Shown one piece after another: positions 24,860 through 33,363 of a DNA stretch of 62,383 bases (the stretch's first letter is position 1; every line of letters begins with the position of its first letter). The stretch comes from an uncultured Mailhella sp. (lineage in GTDB: Bacteria; Desulfobacterota; Desulfovibrionia; Desulfovibrionales; Desulfovibrionaceae), in assembly GCA_910578585.1 (NCBI GenBank), contig CAJTRG010000013.1:1-62383 (forward strand). Reading direction: 5' to 3'. A model generated the notes under the pieces. That model had not been told where the DNA came from and did no database searches. It saw nothing but the letters and a program-made list of their open reading frames with translations. Both the position numbers and the translations under genes were made by a program.

Positions 24860-26161
24860 CTAATGAATAAAAATAATTCCGTCTTGGTTAAAAGTAATAT
24901 TTTTTACTGTATTGTTAATAAGTTCAAAGGTATTTTCAATGCCAATCATGCCAAAACCAGGGATACCGATTTTAGGCTCACAGGCAATAAACATGGAATT
25001 TTCGAGTGGGTCTTTGAAACCTTTGGCAAGAACAGGGAATTGATCAATTGTCAGCCCAATGCCATGGCCGAGGAAAGGAACACTGTTTTGATTATAACCC
25101 ATGAAATTTTCTATAAAATTAAATTTTTCTACAATTTTCAGGGTGTTAAACCAAATTTCTTCGGGAATTGCCCCGGCTTTCAATTGCTGTAAAACAAGTT
25201 CCTGAATGGCAAAGCAGCATTCATAGGCCTTTTTCGCAATATCCGGCAAATCCTGTTCTTTGCCGTAAAAATAGGTTTGGGTTTTGTCCGTACAGTAGCC
25301 CTCATAGTTGAAAAGCATATCAACACAAAGGGGCTCGCCCTTTTGCCAGACTTTATCAGAACCAAGGCAAGGCAGGGCAGGGTGCAGGCCTTGAAAACCC
25401 ATGGCACCGTTATAATAATGGGCCTTATTCAAATTATTTCCGCAGGCAACATGCCCAAAGCAGGCTTCTTCGCCATGGGCAGACATGCGTGTCATAAAGC
25501 CGTGATCCAATTCAGTGTAAATTTGTATGCACAGTTTGGCGATATTGAGTTCTGAAAGGTGGTTGTCCTGGGGATAAGTTTGGCAAAGTTCCTTGTTATA
25601 TTGCTCAACGAGAGAAAATTTTTGAAAATTGCCATCCAGCATTTTTTGTAAATAAAAAGGCAGAATCTGCTCAAGGGCAAGAGCTTGTCTCCTGCCGGCT
25701 TCCCGCATTTTGGTGCATTCATATTCACTTTTGACGCTTTGCACTGTTCTTATTGCATTATCAATGCTGACTACTTCATTATTTGTCAACACTTTGATTT
25801 TATTTTTAAAAAGTGTGGCAAGCTGGAAAGTCAGCCCGGTTGTTTCTATGCCGTATGCGGCAGTTTCTATAAATTCGGCATTACAGTCAGCACAAATTTT
25901 TTCTATTTCTGAATAGGATTTATAAGCAAAAATTTGCGGAAACGGGCATTCTTCCTTTGCGCGTTCCAGCCCTTTGCGCACAAAGAGAAAAGGCTCGCCA
26001 GAAAGAGGAATATAGAGAACTCCATGGGCAAGTGTGCCGGTAAAATAATAAATATTTATCCGTGAAAAAATGAAAAATCCCTGCAACGAAGGATAGGTAT
26101 TGTGGATTATGGTTTTGATTTTTTGCAGGCGCAGTTCTAATTCTTGTTTGGGTATGTTCAT
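24860..26161 (-). CDS. M24 family metallopeptidase (Xaa-Pro aminopeptidase-like)
   Basis: 433 residues. An N-terminal creatinase-like domain (to about 160) is followed by a pita-bread catalytic domain. All five metal ligands can be placed: Asp and Asp in VDMLFNYEGYCTDKTQTYF, His in FLGHGIGL, Glu in IACEPKIG and Glu in IGIENTFE. It would remove an N-terminal residue before proline or cleave a related C-N bond. Cysteine content is high for the family. It is divergent from the CoA-binding gene at 26316 and upstream of the DUF3089 hydrolase. Confidence 0.8.
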   Translation of the reverse strand: MNIPKQELELRLQKIKTIIHNTYPSLQGFFIFSRINIYYFTGTLAHGVLYIPLSGEPFLFVRKGLERAKEECPFPQIFAYKSYSEIEKICADCNAEFIETAAYGIETTGLTFQLATLFKNKIKVLTNNEVVSIDNAIRTVQSVKSEYECTKMREAGRRQALALEQILPFYLQKMLDGNFQKFSLVEQYNKELCQTYPQDNHLSELNIAKLCIQIYTELDHGFMTRMSAHGEEACFGHVACGNNLNKAHYYNGAMGFQGLHPALPCLGSDKVWQKGEPLCVDMLFNYEGYCTDKTQTYFYGKEQDLPDIAKKAYECCFAIQELVLQQLKAGAIPEEIWFNTLKIVEKFNFIENFMGYNQNSVPFLGHGIGLTIDQFPVLAKGFKDPLENSMFIACEPKIGIPGFGMIGIENTFELINNTVKNITFNQDGIIFIH

Positions 26162-26315
26162 ATTGCATTAAAATGGTTAAAGATTTTAGAAGAAAGTCGA
26201 ATATATTTACACTCATTCATACGTTTTTGCAATATGTCTGCCCTGTGAATTAAAAGATTGAAAAAATTTATAATACAGGATATGGGTAATAAATACACAT
26301 ACTGCAGGAGAAAAT

Positions 26316-26729
26316 ATGCTTTTTGATGCACAACTGAAACAATTATTCGAAGAAAATTCTGTTATTGCGATTGTGGGCGCAAAAGATAAGGCAGGTTCTC
26401 CAGTGGAGCATGTAGGATGCTATTTGATTGAGCAAGGCTATGAAATTTTGCCCGTGCATCCTGTGCGCCAAGACGTATGGGGACTTCCAACTTACAAATC
26501 CTTGCAGGAATTGCCAAAAGTGCCTGATATTGTGTGTTTTTTCAGAACGCCCGAAGCCTGTGCCGAACATGCCAGAGAAATTTTAGCCCTGCCATGGCGG
26601 CCCAAAGTTTTTTGGATGCAGGAAGGCATCAGCAGTAAGGAAGCCGGTGAACTTATGGCAAAAGAAGGCGTTATTGTTGTGGAAGATGCATGCATGGAAG
26701 TAGAACATAGGCGAGTTTTTGGAAAATAA
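26316..26729 (+). CDS. CoA-binding (YccU-like) protein
   Basis: 137 residues with a Rossmann-like CoA-binding fold: ENSVIAIVGAKDKAGSPVEHVGCYLIEQGYEILPVHP (about 11-47) and VFWMQEGISSKEAGELMAKEG. It corresponds to the small stand-alone CoA_binding_2 proteins, of unknown cellular role. It is the first of a run of closely packed genes (next start two bases after the stop). GCAGGAGAAAAT precedes the ATG. Confidence 0.85.
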   Translation: MLFDAQLKQLFEENSVIAIVGAKDKAGSPVEHVGCYLIEQGYEILPVHPVRQDVWGLPTYKSLQELPKVPDIVCFFRTPEACAEHAREILALPWRPKVFWMQEGISSKEAGELMAKEGVIVVEDACMEVEHRRVFGK

Positions 26730-26730
26730 A

Positions 26731-27192
26731 ATGTCAGAAAAAAGTTTTTTTTGTCAGCGCTGCGGGCATTGCTGTTATGGACGAGGAGGCATTGTTGTAG
26801 GGCAACGTGATTTGCCTCGTCTGCTTGCTTATTTTAATATGGAAAAAGAAGCGTTTTTAGAAAAATATACAGAACTTTTTGACGGCAAGCCAACACTTAT
26901 CACAGGCGAAGACGGCTTTTGCTATTTCTTCAAAGAAGGTGCAGGCTGTACCATTCATGAAGCGCGTCCTGATGTTTGCAGGGCTTGGCCGTATTTTCGC
27001 GGGAATTTGATTGATGAACTCAGCTTTGCCATGGCAAAGGAAGATTGCCCCGGCATTGTCAAAGACATTTCTCATGCAGTTTTTGCGCATGACGGCTATG
27101 CCTATTTAAAAGAGAATCAGCTGCTTTGTCAGGATAAGAAAATTGACGGACGGGCGCTTATTGTGGCTGAAGAAGAATTGCCTGAGCTATAA
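26731..27192 (+). CDS. YkgJ-type cysteine-cluster protein
   Basis: 153 residues from ATG 26731; the upstream TTG at 26719 lies inside the previous gene and is rejected. The cysteine pattern FFCQRCGHCCYGRGG (about 5-19), GFCYFF, GAGCTIHEARPDVCRAWP is the YkgJ/zinc- or iron-chelating family signature. The function of the family is not established; a metal cluster is likely. Confidence 0.85.
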   Translation: MSEKSFFCQRCGHCCYGRGGIVVGQRDLPRLLAYFNMEKEAFLEKYTELFDGKPTLITGEDGFCYFFKEGAGCTIHEARPDVCRAWPYFRGNLIDELSFAMAKEDCPGIVKDISHAVFAHDGYAYLKENQLLCQDKKIDGRALIVAEEELPEL

Positions 27193-27212
27193 AAAGGAAA
27201 TTACGCAGGATA

Positions 27213-28508
27213 ATGGCAAAGAAAACATTAACATTGCAGGAAGCATACAAGTTACTGGATGTAACAAAGGATGCAAATATTGATGAGGTAAAGCAGGCCT
27301 ATCGCAAGCGGGCATTTGCTTTGCATCCTGACTTGCACCCTGATAATGCCAATGCCGCTGCAGAATTTCAGCGGGTTAATGAAGCCTATGTCACTGTTAT
27401 TGCCTATTTGGATAATGAAGCCAAAAAGCAGTCAGCCAAAGCACAATTTGTCAATGCGGAAAGAGAAAGAAAAAGAAAATTTGAAGAACAAAAGCGTCAG
27501 GCAGAAGAGAAACGGGCAGAAGAGCGTAAACGCAAAGAAAAGGAACGGGCTGAACGCATCGAGCGTGAACGCAAAGAAATGGAGCGCCGTCAGGCAAAAG
27601 AACGGGCAAAGCGCGAAGAAGAACGCCGCAGACGCATTCAGGAAGAAATAAATAAGGAAGAAGCTCGAATTAAAGCTAAGCAGGAAGAAGAGCGCCTTAA
27701 ACTTATTAAAAAACTGGAAGAAAAAGCCCAGGAATTTAAAACTCTGATTATTGAGCAAATGGAGGCTGTGCGCAAGGAAAACGAACAGAATGCGCAAAGG
27801 CAGGCCGAACAGCGGGCCCAGCAGCAGGTTCACGCTCAACAAAATCAGGCAAGCCAGACAAATCAGCAGAGCTCACAAGAGCCTCCTCAATTTAAAAAAG
27901 TCAATAATACCTATAATGCCTCCGGTGAGGCAACATATAATAAGTATGCAGGAAGTTTTGAACAGTCCGTGTATCATACTTCTGCCAATGATTTTGCCAA
28001 TACGTCTGCTTTCGCGCAGGAAAATGAAAATGCGTCTCAAACTGCAAGTGAGCAAACAGCCAATAATCAATCTGCCAATACGCAATCAGCTCAAGAGACT
28101 GCTTTTACCAATTTCAGTACTGTGCAAAATGAAGCACAAAATACGCAGAAAAAAAATCAAAAAGAATATTTTACAGGACAGGAAATTTCTGTTACAAAAG
28201 AAAACAGCATTCCTCAAGCCATTATAAAAGCAAGCACTGAACCGTTAGAGGGAATAAAAAAAGGTATTTCTTCATGGTTCAAGAGCCAGATTGATGAGGA
28301 ATTGGAATTGTTTTTCCCCGCAGCCAAACTCCAGCCCGGAGTAAAAATGCGTTTGCAGTTTAGGGTTGGTTTGGCAAATGAATTACAAACCATAGAATTA
28401 ACGCTGCCAAAAGATTTTGTTCCCGGCAAGCCTCTGCGTCTCAAAGGCTTAGGAAAGAAAATCGGCAAATGGCAGGGTGATTTATATTTAAAACTTCAAT
28501 CAAAGTAG
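27213..28508 (+). CDS. J-domain protein with long charged coiled coil and Gln/Asn-rich linker
   Basis: 431 residues. A J domain occupies 8-70 with the HPD motif at residues 38-40, so it should stimulate a DnaK-type Hsp70. Residues about 70-205 are a continuous Lys/Arg/Glu coiled coil (ERKRKFEEQKRQAEEKRAEE and similar). About 205-325 is Gln/Asn/Ala/Ser-rich and probably disordered. The last 80 residues (FFPAAKLQPGVKMRLQFRV, ELTLPKDFVPGKPLRLKGLG) resemble a DnaJ C-terminal beta domain. There is no zinc-finger region. It lies between ykgJ-like and adk genes. Client and location are unknown. Confidence 0.8.
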   Translation: MAKKTLTLQEAYKLLDVTKDANIDEVKQAYRKRAFALHPDLHPDNANAAAEFQRVNEAYVTVIAYLDNEAKKQSAKAQFVNAERERKRKFEEQKRQAEEKRAEERKRKEKERAERIERERKEMERRQAKERAKREEERRRRIQEEINKEEARIKAKQEEERLKLIKKLEEKAQEFKTLIIEQMEAVRKENEQNAQRQAEQRAQQQVHAQQNQASQTNQQSSQEPPQFKKVNNTYNASGEATYNKYAGSFEQSVYHTSANDFANTSAFAQENENASQTASEQTANNQSANTQSAQETAFTNFSTVQNEAQNTQKKNQKEYFTGQEISVTKENSIPQAIIKASTEPLEGIKKGISSWFKSQIDEELELFFPAAKLQPGVKMRLQFRVGLANELQTIELTLPKDFVPGKPLRLKGLGKKIGKWQGDLYLKLQSK

Positions 28509-28516
28509 GGAAGAGT

Positions 28517-29194
28517 ATGAATATTCTTATTTTTGGCCCAAACGGCAGTGGTAAAGGTACACAAGGCGACCTTATTATGGAAAAATATGGCGTTGCTCAC
28601 ATTGAATCCGGAGCAGTGTTCCGTCAACACGTAGGTCAAGGCACAGAACTTGGCAAAAAAGCAAAAGAATATATGGATAGAGGGGAACTTGTTCCTGATG
28701 AAATTACTATCCCTATGATTTTGGAAATTTTGAAAGAAAAAGGCAATAATGGCTGGCTCTTGGATGGTTTTCCACGCAATATGGAACAGGCCCGTAAATT
28801 GAAAGAAGCGCTTGATAAAGCCGGTATGGCTTTGGATTATGTGGTGGAAATTGTGCTTGCGCGTGAAACTGCCCGCAACCGTATTATGGGCCGCAGACTT
28901 TGCAAAAACAATAACAATCACCCCAATAATATTTATATCGACGCGATTAAACCAAATGGCGATGTTTGCCGTGTTTGCGGCGGTGCGCTTTCTGCTCGCG
29001 CTGACGACCAAAATGAAGACGCTATCAATAAACGTCACGATATTTACTATAATAAAGATAACGGTACGTTGGCAGCTGCCTATTATTTCAAAGATGTTGC
29101 TGCAAAAAGCGGCGGCAAAACCGTGTATATTGAACTTGACGGCAGCGGCACCATCAATAGCATTAAAGAAACATTGCTTGCACAGCTCAAATAA
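28517..29194 (+). CDS. adk: adenylate kinase with metal-binding LID
   Basis: 225 residues. Interconverts ATP, ADP and AMP. P-loop GPNGSGKGTQ (7-16), AMP-binding and DGFPRN (83-88) are standard. The LID has Cys129, His135, Cys151 and Cys154, at the same positions and spacing as the metal ligands reported for the Desulfovibrio gigas enzyme (zinc, cobalt or iron). GGGAAGAG precedes the ATG, and a terminator follows. Confidence 0.97.
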   Translation: MNILIFGPNGSGKGTQGDLIMEKYGVAHIESGAVFRQHVGQGTELGKKAKEYMDRGELVPDEITIPMILEILKEKGNNGWLLDGFPRNMEQARKLKEALDKAGMALDYVVEIVLARETARNRIMGRRLCKNNNNHPNNIYIDAIKPNGDVCRVCGGALSARADDQNEDAINKRHDIYYNKDNGTLAAAYYFKDVAAKSGGKTVYIELDGSGTINSIKETLLAQLK

Positions 29195-29196
29195 TG

Positions 29197-29220
29197 AAAA
29201 GCCCTTTCGAGGGCTTTTTT
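29197..29220 (+). terminator. terminator of adk
   Basis: AAAAGCCC/GGGCTTTT with loop TTTCGA and seven T. The next gene starts only 17 bases later, so read-through may feed it. Confidence 0.9.
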
Positions 29221-29237
29221 TGTTTATGGAGAACTCT

Positions 29238-29810
29238 ATGAAAGAAATTGCGAAAAATTCAGCACTCATTATTATTGATATGCAAAATGATTTTGTATTG
29301 ACCGAAAAAACAGCAGTCAAAGGGGCAAAGGCGACTATTCCTGCGATAAAACATGCCATGAAAATTTGCCATGAAAAGAATATCCCGATTTTTCATATAA
29401 TCCGTGCCTATGCTGAAAACGGCGATAATGCAGAGATTTTTCGTAAAGAACTTTTCCAAAAAGGGCAGGGCTTTTGCATTGCCGGCACAGAAGGCGCGCA
29501 AATTGTGGAAGAATTGACGCCTTACAAAAAAGACTACATCTTTGTAAAGCCCCGTTTCAGTGCGTTTTTTGGAACAAACTTAAAGGAACTCTTGCAGAAA
29601 AAACAAATCACGCACGTACTTGTCGCCGGAACGCAATATCCCAATTGCATACGGGCAACAGCAGTGGACGGGCTTTGCCATGATTTTTATGTCACAGTGC
29701 TGACTGATTGCTGCTCAGCCCAAACAGCAGAAATCGCTGAAGCAAATTGCCGTGACTTGCGAAATATGGGTATAGCCTGCATTGATTTCACTTCTTTGGA
29801 ATGGGTATAA
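29238..29810 (+). CDS. isochorismatase-like cysteine hydrolase
   Basis: 190 residues from ATG 29238 (GGAG seven bases upstream). The family's Asp-Lys-Cys triad is visible: Asp in ALIIIDMQNDF (about 14), Lys in IFVKPRFSAFFGT, Cys in AGTQYPNCIRATAVD (about 143). Members act as nicotinamidases, carbamoyl or isochorismate hydrolases; the specificity here is unknown. Short 106-base gap to the next gene. Confidence 0.85.
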   Translation: MKEIAKNSALIIIDMQNDFVLTEKTAVKGAKATIPAIKHAMKICHEKNIPIFHIIRAYAENGDNAEIFRKELFQKGQGFCIAGTEGAQIVEELTPYKKDYIFVKPRFSAFFGTNLKELLQKKQITHVLVAGTQYPNCIRATAVDGLCHDFYVTVLTDCCSAQTAEIAEANCRDLRNMGIACIDFTSLEWV

Positions 29811-29880
29811 AGAAATTTTTGTAGCTAAAGTTATTTTTTGCAAAAATTGTATTTTTTCGGCTCACTACAAAGAGAAAATC

Positions 29881-29909
29881 TTGCAAAAAATCATGAGTTA
29901 GTGTATAGC
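29881..29909 (+). promoter_or_regulatory. sigma-70-type promoter of the NtrC-like gene
   Basis: TTGCAA (29881-29886), 17-base spacer, TATAGC (29904-29909). The expected start site is at about 29916-29917, at the ATG itself, so the message may be leaderless; no ribosome site is visible. Confidence 0.55.
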
Positions 29910-29916
29910 TTTTTGC

Positions 29917-31392
29917 ATGAGCTCAAAACGTGTACTATTTCTGACTCCGGCATCAACTGTGACCCGGATTTTTCCTCAATTGCGAAGTTCTGATATTGAG
30001 GCTTCTTTGGCGGAAAATGCTAAAGGAGCGTCTGCTTTTATTGAATCTTCTTCTCCCCAGTATATTATTAGCCGTCCAAGTTTGCCAGGCTACAAAGTTG
30101 AAGAACTGTTTGAAGTAGCAAAAAATGCTGATCCCTATCCGCGTATTATTGTTCTAGCAGAAAAAGGTACACCCGATGAAGCACGCTATTTCATGGAATT
30201 AGGTGCTTTTGATTATTGGACTGATCCCCTTATGGTGGAAAAAGTTCTTGCCTTGCCGGAAAGTAAAAATGCGCTTCCCCAAAAACAACAAAATGAAGTA
30301 AAAAGCATTGCGCCCAAAATTGTGGGCAGCAGTCTTGCCATGCGCCGTGTTTTGGCTCTTGCCAAACAGGTTGCGCCTTCTAAAGCAACAGTTTTGATCA
30401 ATGGCGAATCCGGAACCGGTAAGGAAATGTTTTCTAAAAATGTGCATGGCTGGAGTGATCGGGCAAAAGGGCCTTTTATCGCTATCAACTGCGCTGCGCT
30501 TCCGGAACATTTGCTGGAAAGTGAACTTTTTGGCCATGAAAAAGGCAGTTTTACCGGCGCCATTGGACGGAAAATCGGAAAATTTGAATTAGCCAGCGGC
30601 GGAACCCTGCTTCTTGACGAAATTTCAGAAATGGAACTGGGCTTGCAGGCAAAATTACTGCGTGCTTTGCAGGAAGGGGAGATTGACCGTGTGGGCGGCA
30701 CTGAAACCGTTAAAGTTGATGTTCGGGTTATTGCCACCACCAACAGGAATTTGGAAGATTGGGTCAAAGAAGGAAAATTCCGTCAAGATTTGTATTTTCG
30801 TTTGAATGTTATTCCGCTTCGTTTGCCGGCTCTTCGCGAACGCGGTGACGATATTATTGAACTCGCGAATTTCTTCCTTGATATGTATACAAAAGAATAT
30901 GCCCTGCCGCAGGCAAAATTCTCACAGGAAGCCATCACCTGGCTGAAAAATTATGCATGGCCCGGCAATGTGCGTGAGTTGCAGAATCTCATGGAAAGAG
31001 CTGTGCTTCTTGCTGTAGGCAAAGATATTGTGCCGGCACATTTCCTGCTTGATCCTGATAATTGGCCGTTGTTTGAAGAAGATACACAAAATCAGGAAGT
31101 TCAAGCTGCTGAAAAAACTTCTGAACAGGTTTTTGAACATGCTTCCGAGCAGGGCTCTTTATTGGAAACTAAACAAAAAGTTCCTGCAGCAGTTCAAACA
31201 GCAACAGCAAGCGCTGTGGATTTTGCCGGCGGACTTATGCCTCTCCATGAAGTGGAGCGGCTCATGATCAAAAAAGGTCTTGAAGTAACGCAGGGCAACA
31301 GAACACAGGCTGCTGAACTTTTGGGCATTTCAGTCAGAACGCTCCGCAATAAATTAAATGAATATAAAAGTATGGGACTTGAAATAGAATAG
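29917..31392 (+). CDS. NtrC-family sigma-54 activator with degenerate receiver
   Basis: 491 residues. The N-terminal 115 residues have the length and strand pattern of a response-regulator receiver, but the phospho-accepting Asp region reads QYIISRPSLPGYKVEEL, with no Asp, so phosphorylation control is unlikely. The AAA+ domain (about 130-370) has Walker A GESGTGKEMF, sigma-54 loop GSFTGA and Walker B LLDEISE. A Glu/Gln-rich linker leads to a Fis-type helix-turn-helix (TQGNRTQAAELLGISVRTLRNKLNEYK). No histidine kinase is nearby. It precedes the aconitase gene by 22 bases and may be co-transcribed. The target is not visible. Confidence 0.85.
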   Translation: MSSKRVLFLTPASTVTRIFPQLRSSDIEASLAENAKGASAFIESSSPQYIISRPSLPGYKVEELFEVAKNADPYPRIIVLAEKGTPDEARYFMELGAFDYWTDPLMVEKVLALPESKNALPQKQQNEVKSIAPKIVGSSLAMRRVLALAKQVAPSKATVLINGESGTGKEMFSKNVHGWSDRAKGPFIAINCAALPEHLLESELFGHEKGSFTGAIGRKIGKFELASGGTLLLDEISEMELGLQAKLLRALQEGEIDRVGGTETVKVDVRVIATTNRNLEDWVKEGKFRQDLYFRLNVIPLRLPALRERGDDIIELANFFLDMYTKEYALPQAKFSQEAITWLKNYAWPGNVRELQNLMERAVLLAVGKDIVPAHFLLDPDNWPLFEEDTQNQEVQAAEKTSEQVFEHASEQGSLLETKQKVPAAVQTATASAVDFAGGLMPLHEVERLMIKKGLEVTQGNRTQAAELLGISVRTLRNKLNEYKSMGLEIE

Positions 31393-31414
31393 TCTTATAT
31401 TATAAGGATATATT

Positions 31415-33346
31415 GTGAATATTGCAGAAAAAATTATAAAAGCTCATCTGGTGAGCGGGGAAATGGAAGCAGGCTCTGAAATTGGCCTTCGTGTTGACCA
31501 AACCTTGACCCAGGACGCAACAGGAACTATGGCGTGGCTGCAATTTGAAGCCCTTGGCCGCGACAGCGTGCAGACAGAACTTTCTGTTTCCTATGTTGAC
31601 CATAATACCTTGCAAATGGGTTTTAGAAATCCTGACGATCATCAATTTTTAAGAATGGTTGCAGGCCGTTATGGAGCTGTATTTTCTCCCGCAGGAACTG
31701 GGATTTGTCACCAACTCCATTTAGAAAATTTTGCAAAACCCGGTAAAATTTTGATTGGTTCTGACAGCCATACACCCACAGCCGGCGGCATTGGCTGTTT
31801 ATCCATGGGGGCTGGCGGTCTCTCTGTTGCCCTTGCCATGGCAGGTGAAACCTATAATATTCCTATGCCGCAAATTGTGGAAGTTCGCTTGTCAGGGGCT
31901 TTGCAGGGTTTTGCTCAGGCAAAGGATATTATTTTAGAATTGCTTCGCAGACTTGGCACTCAAGGCGGCGTTGGAAAGATTTTTGAATATACGGGCGAAG
32001 GCGTTGCAAGTCTCAGCGTTCCAGAACGCGCAACCATTACTAATATGGGAGCGGAACTGGGCGCAACAGCTTCTATCTTCCCGTCAGACAACAGAACAAA
32101 AGAATTTTTAAGCAAAATGGGCAGGGAAGAGGATTGGGTATTTCTTGCTCCAGATACTAATGCCAGTTATGACGATTGTGTAGAAATTAATTTAACTGAC
32201 CTTGTTCCGCTGGCGGCAAGACCGCATATGCCTGATAATGTTGTGCCTGTGAGCGAGCTTGCTGGTCTCAAGGTTGATCAGGTTGCCATGGGTTCCTGCA
32301 CCAACTCTTCCTATGCGGATTTGAAGCAAGTTGCTGATATTATGAAAGGAAAATTTGTATCTGCCCATACTGACACCTGCATGGCCTGTGGTTCAAAACA
32401 AGTCTTAACCATGCTTATGGAAAATGGGGATATGGCAGGTTTACTTGACAGCGGCGTGCGCCTGCTTGAATGTGCCTGCGGCCCTTGCATTGGCATGGGT
32501 TCTTCTCCAAAGAGTACAGGTGTTTCTGTGCGGACATTCAACCGCAACTTTGAAGGCAGAAGTGGCACCAAGGATGCGCAGGTGTATTTGGTAAGCCCTG
32601 TGACTGCTGCCTATTGTGCCATTAACGGTGAATTTACCGATCCAAAAACATGGGGAACAGCACCAGAAAAACCAGAATTTCCAGAACATATTCCATCCAT
32701 TCGTCATCATTTCCGTTATCCGCTGGAAGATGAAGCAGAGCGCAGAAAGATTGAAGTTGTGCGCGGCCCTAATATTGTAGCTTTGGAAAGTTTTGAACCT
32801 CTTCGTGAAGAATTGGCCGGCGAAGTTGTGTTAAAAGTGGGTGACGGCATTACTACAGACCATATTATGCCGGCAGGAGCAGAAATTACGGCACTTCGTT
32901 CCAATATTCCTGCTATTTCTGAATATGTATTTTCTCGTGTTGATGAAGGCTTTGGGCAAAGAGCAAAAAGTGTTCGTGACAGCGGAAAATGCGGCTTTCT
33001 TGTGGCAGGAAAGAATTATGGCCAGGGATCCAGCCGTGAACATGCTGCACTTGCTCCCAGACATTTGGGCATACGCGCTGTGATGGCTCTTTCTTTTGCC
33101 CGTATTCACAGAGCAAATTTAATCAATTTTGGAATTTTGCCTCTTATTTTTGAAGATGAAAAAGATTATGAACGGCTGACTCTTGGGGCAAAAATTCTTG
33201 CAAAACCAATGGTACTTGAAAACAACAATCGCTTTGCGGTGGAAGTTGAAGGTCTTGGAAAAATCTATTTCAAACATGATTTATCCAAACAGGAATTTCA
33301 GCTTGTGCGTGCTGGCGGTTTATTAAATTTTGTAAAAAATAGATAA
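31415..33346 (+). CDS. aconitate hydratase, short prokaryotic type
   Basis: 643 residues from a GTG start. Interconverts citrate and isocitrate with a 4Fe-4S cluster. Motifs: IGSDSHTPTAGGIGCLSMGAGG (about 112-133), DQVAMGSCTNSSY with the first cluster Cys, and CACGPCIGMG with the other two. The C-terminal swivel domain has GKNYGQGSSREHAALAPRHLG. The length fits the deltaproteobacterial mitochondrial-like aconitase rather than the 890-residue AcnA. It feeds glutamate synthesis in organisms with an incomplete citric acid cycle. Confidence 0.9.
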   Translation: MNIAEKIIKAHLVSGEMEAGSEIGLRVDQTLTQDATGTMAWLQFEALGRDSVQTELSVSYVDHNTLQMGFRNPDDHQFLRMVAGRYGAVFSPAGTGICHQLHLENFAKPGKILIGSDSHTPTAGGIGCLSMGAGGLSVALAMAGETYNIPMPQIVEVRLSGALQGFAQAKDIILELLRRLGTQGGVGKIFEYTGEGVASLSVPERATITNMGAELGATASIFPSDNRTKEFLSKMGREEDWVFLAPDTNASYDDCVEINLTDLVPLAARPHMPDNVVPVSELAGLKVDQVAMGSCTNSSYADLKQVADIMKGKFVSAHTDTCMACGSKQVLTMLMENGDMAGLLDSGVRLLECACGPCIGMGSSPKSTGVSVRTFNRNFEGRSGTKDAQVYLVSPVTAAYCAINGEFTDPKTWGTAPEKPEFPEHIPSIRHHFRYPLEDEAERRKIEVVRGPNIVALESFEPLREELAGEVVLKVGDGITTDHIMPAGAEITALRSNIPAISEYVFSRVDEGFGQRAKSVRDSGKCGFLVAGKNYGQGSSREHAALAPRHLGIRAVMALSFARIHRANLINFGILPLIFEDEKDYERLTLGAKILAKPMVLENNNRFAVEVEGLGKIYFKHDLSKQEFQLVRAGGLLNFVKNR

Positions 33347-33363
33347 TAAATAAAGGGGTTACA

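Noticed and set aside
28812..29237. Long reading frame joining the adk region to the isochorismatase-like gene
   Set aside because: It overlaps adk in another frame and crosses the adk terminator; the real start is ATG 29238.
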